From positions 1 to 7,423 of the forward strand of contig JBKPBQ010000126.1 in the NCBI GenBank assembly GCA_046726955.1: a DNA stretch of 7,423 bases. The letters run 5' to 3'. Source of the stretch: CAVPGH01 sp046726955 (GTDB lineage Bacteria; Acidobacteriota; Vicinamibacteria; Fen-336). The notes under the pieces were generated by a model. The model had not been told where the DNA came from, made no database searches, and saw only the letters and a list, made by a program, of their open reading frames with translations. The stretch's first letter is position 1; each line of letters begins with the position of its first letter. Shown here piece after piece: positions 5,913 through 7,423 of the stretch. The position numbers and the translations under genes were made by a program.

Positions 5913-7423
5913 TTGACCAGCCCCGCCCCCCTCCCCTTCGAGCCGTGGTTCGCCGCCCGCCATCCCGAGATCGCTCTCGCGGGCGCGCGGGCGGTGCTCG
6001 AGCTCGCCGAAGGCGGGGCCACCGTCCCGTTCATCGCGCGGTACCGGAAGGAGCGCACCGGCAACCTCGACGAGGTGGCGATCCGGGCGACGCTGCGGGC
6101 CAAGGAGCTCTTCGACCGCCTCGAGAACCGCAAGACGATCGTCCTCGAGTCGATCGAGCGCCAGAAGAAGCTCACGCCGGAGCTCCGCGAGAAGATCCTC
6201 GCCGCGACCGACCTCGACACGGTGGAGGACCTCTACCTCCCCTACAAGCAGAAGAAGAAAAGCAAGGCCGTGCTCGCGCGCGAGGCGGGCCTCGAGCCGC
6301 TCGCGGACTGGATCTGGAACTGCGGGCACGGCGCGGAGACCCCCCAGCCCGGGCAGACGCTCGAGCTCTGGGCCTTCACGTTCCGCAACCCCGACAAGGG
6401 ATTTCCCGACGCCGGCTCCGCGATCGCGGGCGCGCGCGACATCCTCGTGGAGCGCCTCGCGGAGACGGCCGAGCTCCGGGCGCATCTGCGCACGGCACTC
6501 GTGGACAGGGGCTGGGTGAGGTCCACGAAGGCGGCGAAGGCGAAGCCGCACAGCAAGTACGAGACGTACTTCGCCTTCCAGGAGCGCGTGGCCTCGCTGC
6601 GCGAGCCGCAGAACTCCCACCGCTACCTCGCGATGCGCCGCGGCGCCGCCGAGGACGAGCTGCGGCTTTCGCTGGGCGGTCCCCCCGACGACCAGAAGTT
6701 CGAGGAGCGGCTCCTCGAGGAGTTCGAGAAGGCGGCGGTCACCGTCCCCGACTCGCCGGGTGCGGAGGTGCTCCGGTCGGCGGCCCGCACCGCGCTCAAG
6801 GAGCACGCCTGGCCGAGCCTCGAGAACGAAGCGCACCGCGCGCTCAAGGAGGCCGCGGACGAGGCGGCGATCCGCGTGTTCGCGGAGAACGTGCGCCGCC
6901 TCCTCCTCGACGCGCCGTTCGGCCCGCGGGCCGTGCTCGGCGTCGACCCCGGCGTCCGCACCGGCAGCAAGCTCGCGGCGGTGGACGCCAAGGGCGGCTT
7001 CGTGAAGAGCGACGTCCTCCGGCTGCAAACGGACGAGCAGAAGACGCAGGCGAAGACGGCGCTCGTGGCCCTGGCCCGCGAGGCCGGAGTGGAGGCGGTG
7101 GCAGTCGGCAACGGGACGGGATCGCGCGAGACGGAAGTGTTCGCTCGCCAGGCCCTCCTCGCAGAGGGCCTCTCCGTGCCCGTCGTGCTCGTGAGCGAGG
7201 CCGGGGCGAGCGTCTACAGCGCGAGCGAGACCGCGCGGGAGGAGCTGCCCGACCTCGACGTCACCGTGCGGGGAGCGGTCAGCATCGCCCGCCATCTGCA
7301 GGATCCGCTCGCCGAGCTCGTCAAGACCGAGCCCCGTAGCCTCGGAGTGGGACAGTACCAGCACGACGTCTCGCCCCACGCGCTCGATACGAGCCTGGCC
7401 GACGTCGTGGATTCGTGCGTGAA
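5913..7423 (+). CDS. tex: Tex family RNA-binding transcription accessory protein, 3' end cut by window
   Basis: Tex is a conserved cytoplasmic nucleic-acid-binding protein, usually about 700-800 residues, implicated in transcription. From the TTG at 5913, 503 codons are visible and the frame is still open at the right edge. The N-terminal helical region has the Tex signature GATVPFIARYRKERTGNLDE (35-54) and VEDLYLPYKQKKK (104-116). The YqgF/RNase H-like domain follows with GVDPGVRTGSKLA (343-355), VGNGTGSRETE (398-408) and SEAGASVYSASE (428-439). DPLAELVKTEPRSLGVGQYQHDV (464-486) leads towards the helix-hairpin-helix and S1 domains, which would lie beyond the window. No ATG, GTG or TTG precedes the TTG in frame within the last 15 codons. 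The leader has at best a weak GAGAG ribosome site. It is co-directional with the glycosylase gene, 88 nt downstream; a shared transcript is possible but not shown. Confidence 0.96.
   Translation, partial: MTSPAPLPFEPWFAARHPEIALAGARAVLELAEGGATVPFIARYRKERTGNLDEVAIRATLRAKELFDRLENRKTIVLESIERQKKLTPELREKILAATDLDTVEDLYLPYKQKKKSKAVLAREAGLEPLADWIWNCGHGAETPQPGQTLELWAFTFRNPDKGFPDAGSAIAGARDILVERLAETAELRAHLRTALVDRGWVRSTKAAKAKPHSKYETYFAFQERVASLREPQNSHRYLAMRRGAAEDELRLSLGGPPDDQKFEERLLEEFEKAAVTVPDSPGAEVLRSAARTALKEHAWPSLENEAHRALKEAADEAAIRVFAENVRRLLLDAPFGPRAVLGVDPGVRTGSKLAAVDAKGGFVKSDVLRLQTDEQKTQAKTALVALAREAGVEAVAVGNGTGSRETEVFARQALLAEGLSVPVVLVSEAGASVYSASETAREELPDLDVTVRGAVSIARHLQDPLAELVKTEPRSLGVGQYQHDVSPHALDTSLADVVDSCV

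Noticed and set aside
5643..7379. Minus-strand open frame of 578 codons over glycosylase and tex
   Set aside because: The opposite strand encodes unmistakable AlkA and Tex sequence. The long frame results from high GC and has no domain-like pattern.

Overview
The window is a GC-rich (roughly 70% by eye) stretch of bacterial chromosome. Genes are closely packed, start codons are often GTG or TTG, and long spurious antisense ORFs occur, as expected at this base composition. Nothing fixes the taxon. A Sec signal peptide on an exported serine hydrolase, and the mix of soluble peptidases with housekeeping genes, would fit an uncultured soil or sediment lineage such as Acidobacteria, Rokubacteria or a deltaproteobacterial relative; that is a guess.

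Layout from left to right. (1) Positions 1-1375, minus strand: a subtilisin-family (S8) serine peptidase with its full catalytic triad and an unusual N-terminal four-cysteine module. It has no signal peptide and its 3' end runs off the window. (2) A 104-bp divergent promoter region with a perfect TATAAT only 8 bp before the next gene. (3) Positions 1480-2658, plus: an M24-family Xaa-Pro-type metallopeptidase. (4) Positions 2696-3676, plus: an exported class-A beta-lactamase-fold serine hydrolase with a strong Shine-Dalgarno site, probably co-transcribed with the M24 gene. (5) Positions 3677-4069: about 390 bp without a convincing gene. It lies between convergent genes, has visibly different composition, and holds an 11-bp inverted repeat, a tandem 13-bp direct repeat and several hairpins. 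It looks like mobile-element debris plus termination structures. (6) Positions 4070-5119, minus: adenosine deaminase. Its conserved N-terminus has no ATG/GTG/TTG start ahead of it, but a good Shine-Dalgarno sits correctly before an ATC codon. (7) Positions 5183-5824, plus: an AlkA-like DNA-3-methyladenine glycosylase. (8) Positions 5913 to the right edge, plus: the N-terminal two thirds of the RNA-binding protein Tex.

The genes do not form one recognisable pathway. Two cytoplasmic peptidases stand back to back, and the M24 gene may form a two-gene operon with the exported hydrolase. The deaminase (purine salvage) diverges from the glycosylase (base-excision repair), and tex follows the glycosylase in the same direction.

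I see no CRISPR array, defence island, phage module or intact transposase. The points most worth a second look are the zinc-module subtilase, the missing canonical start of the deaminase, the apparently leaderless promoter of the M24 gene, and the repeat-bearing gap at 3677-4069.
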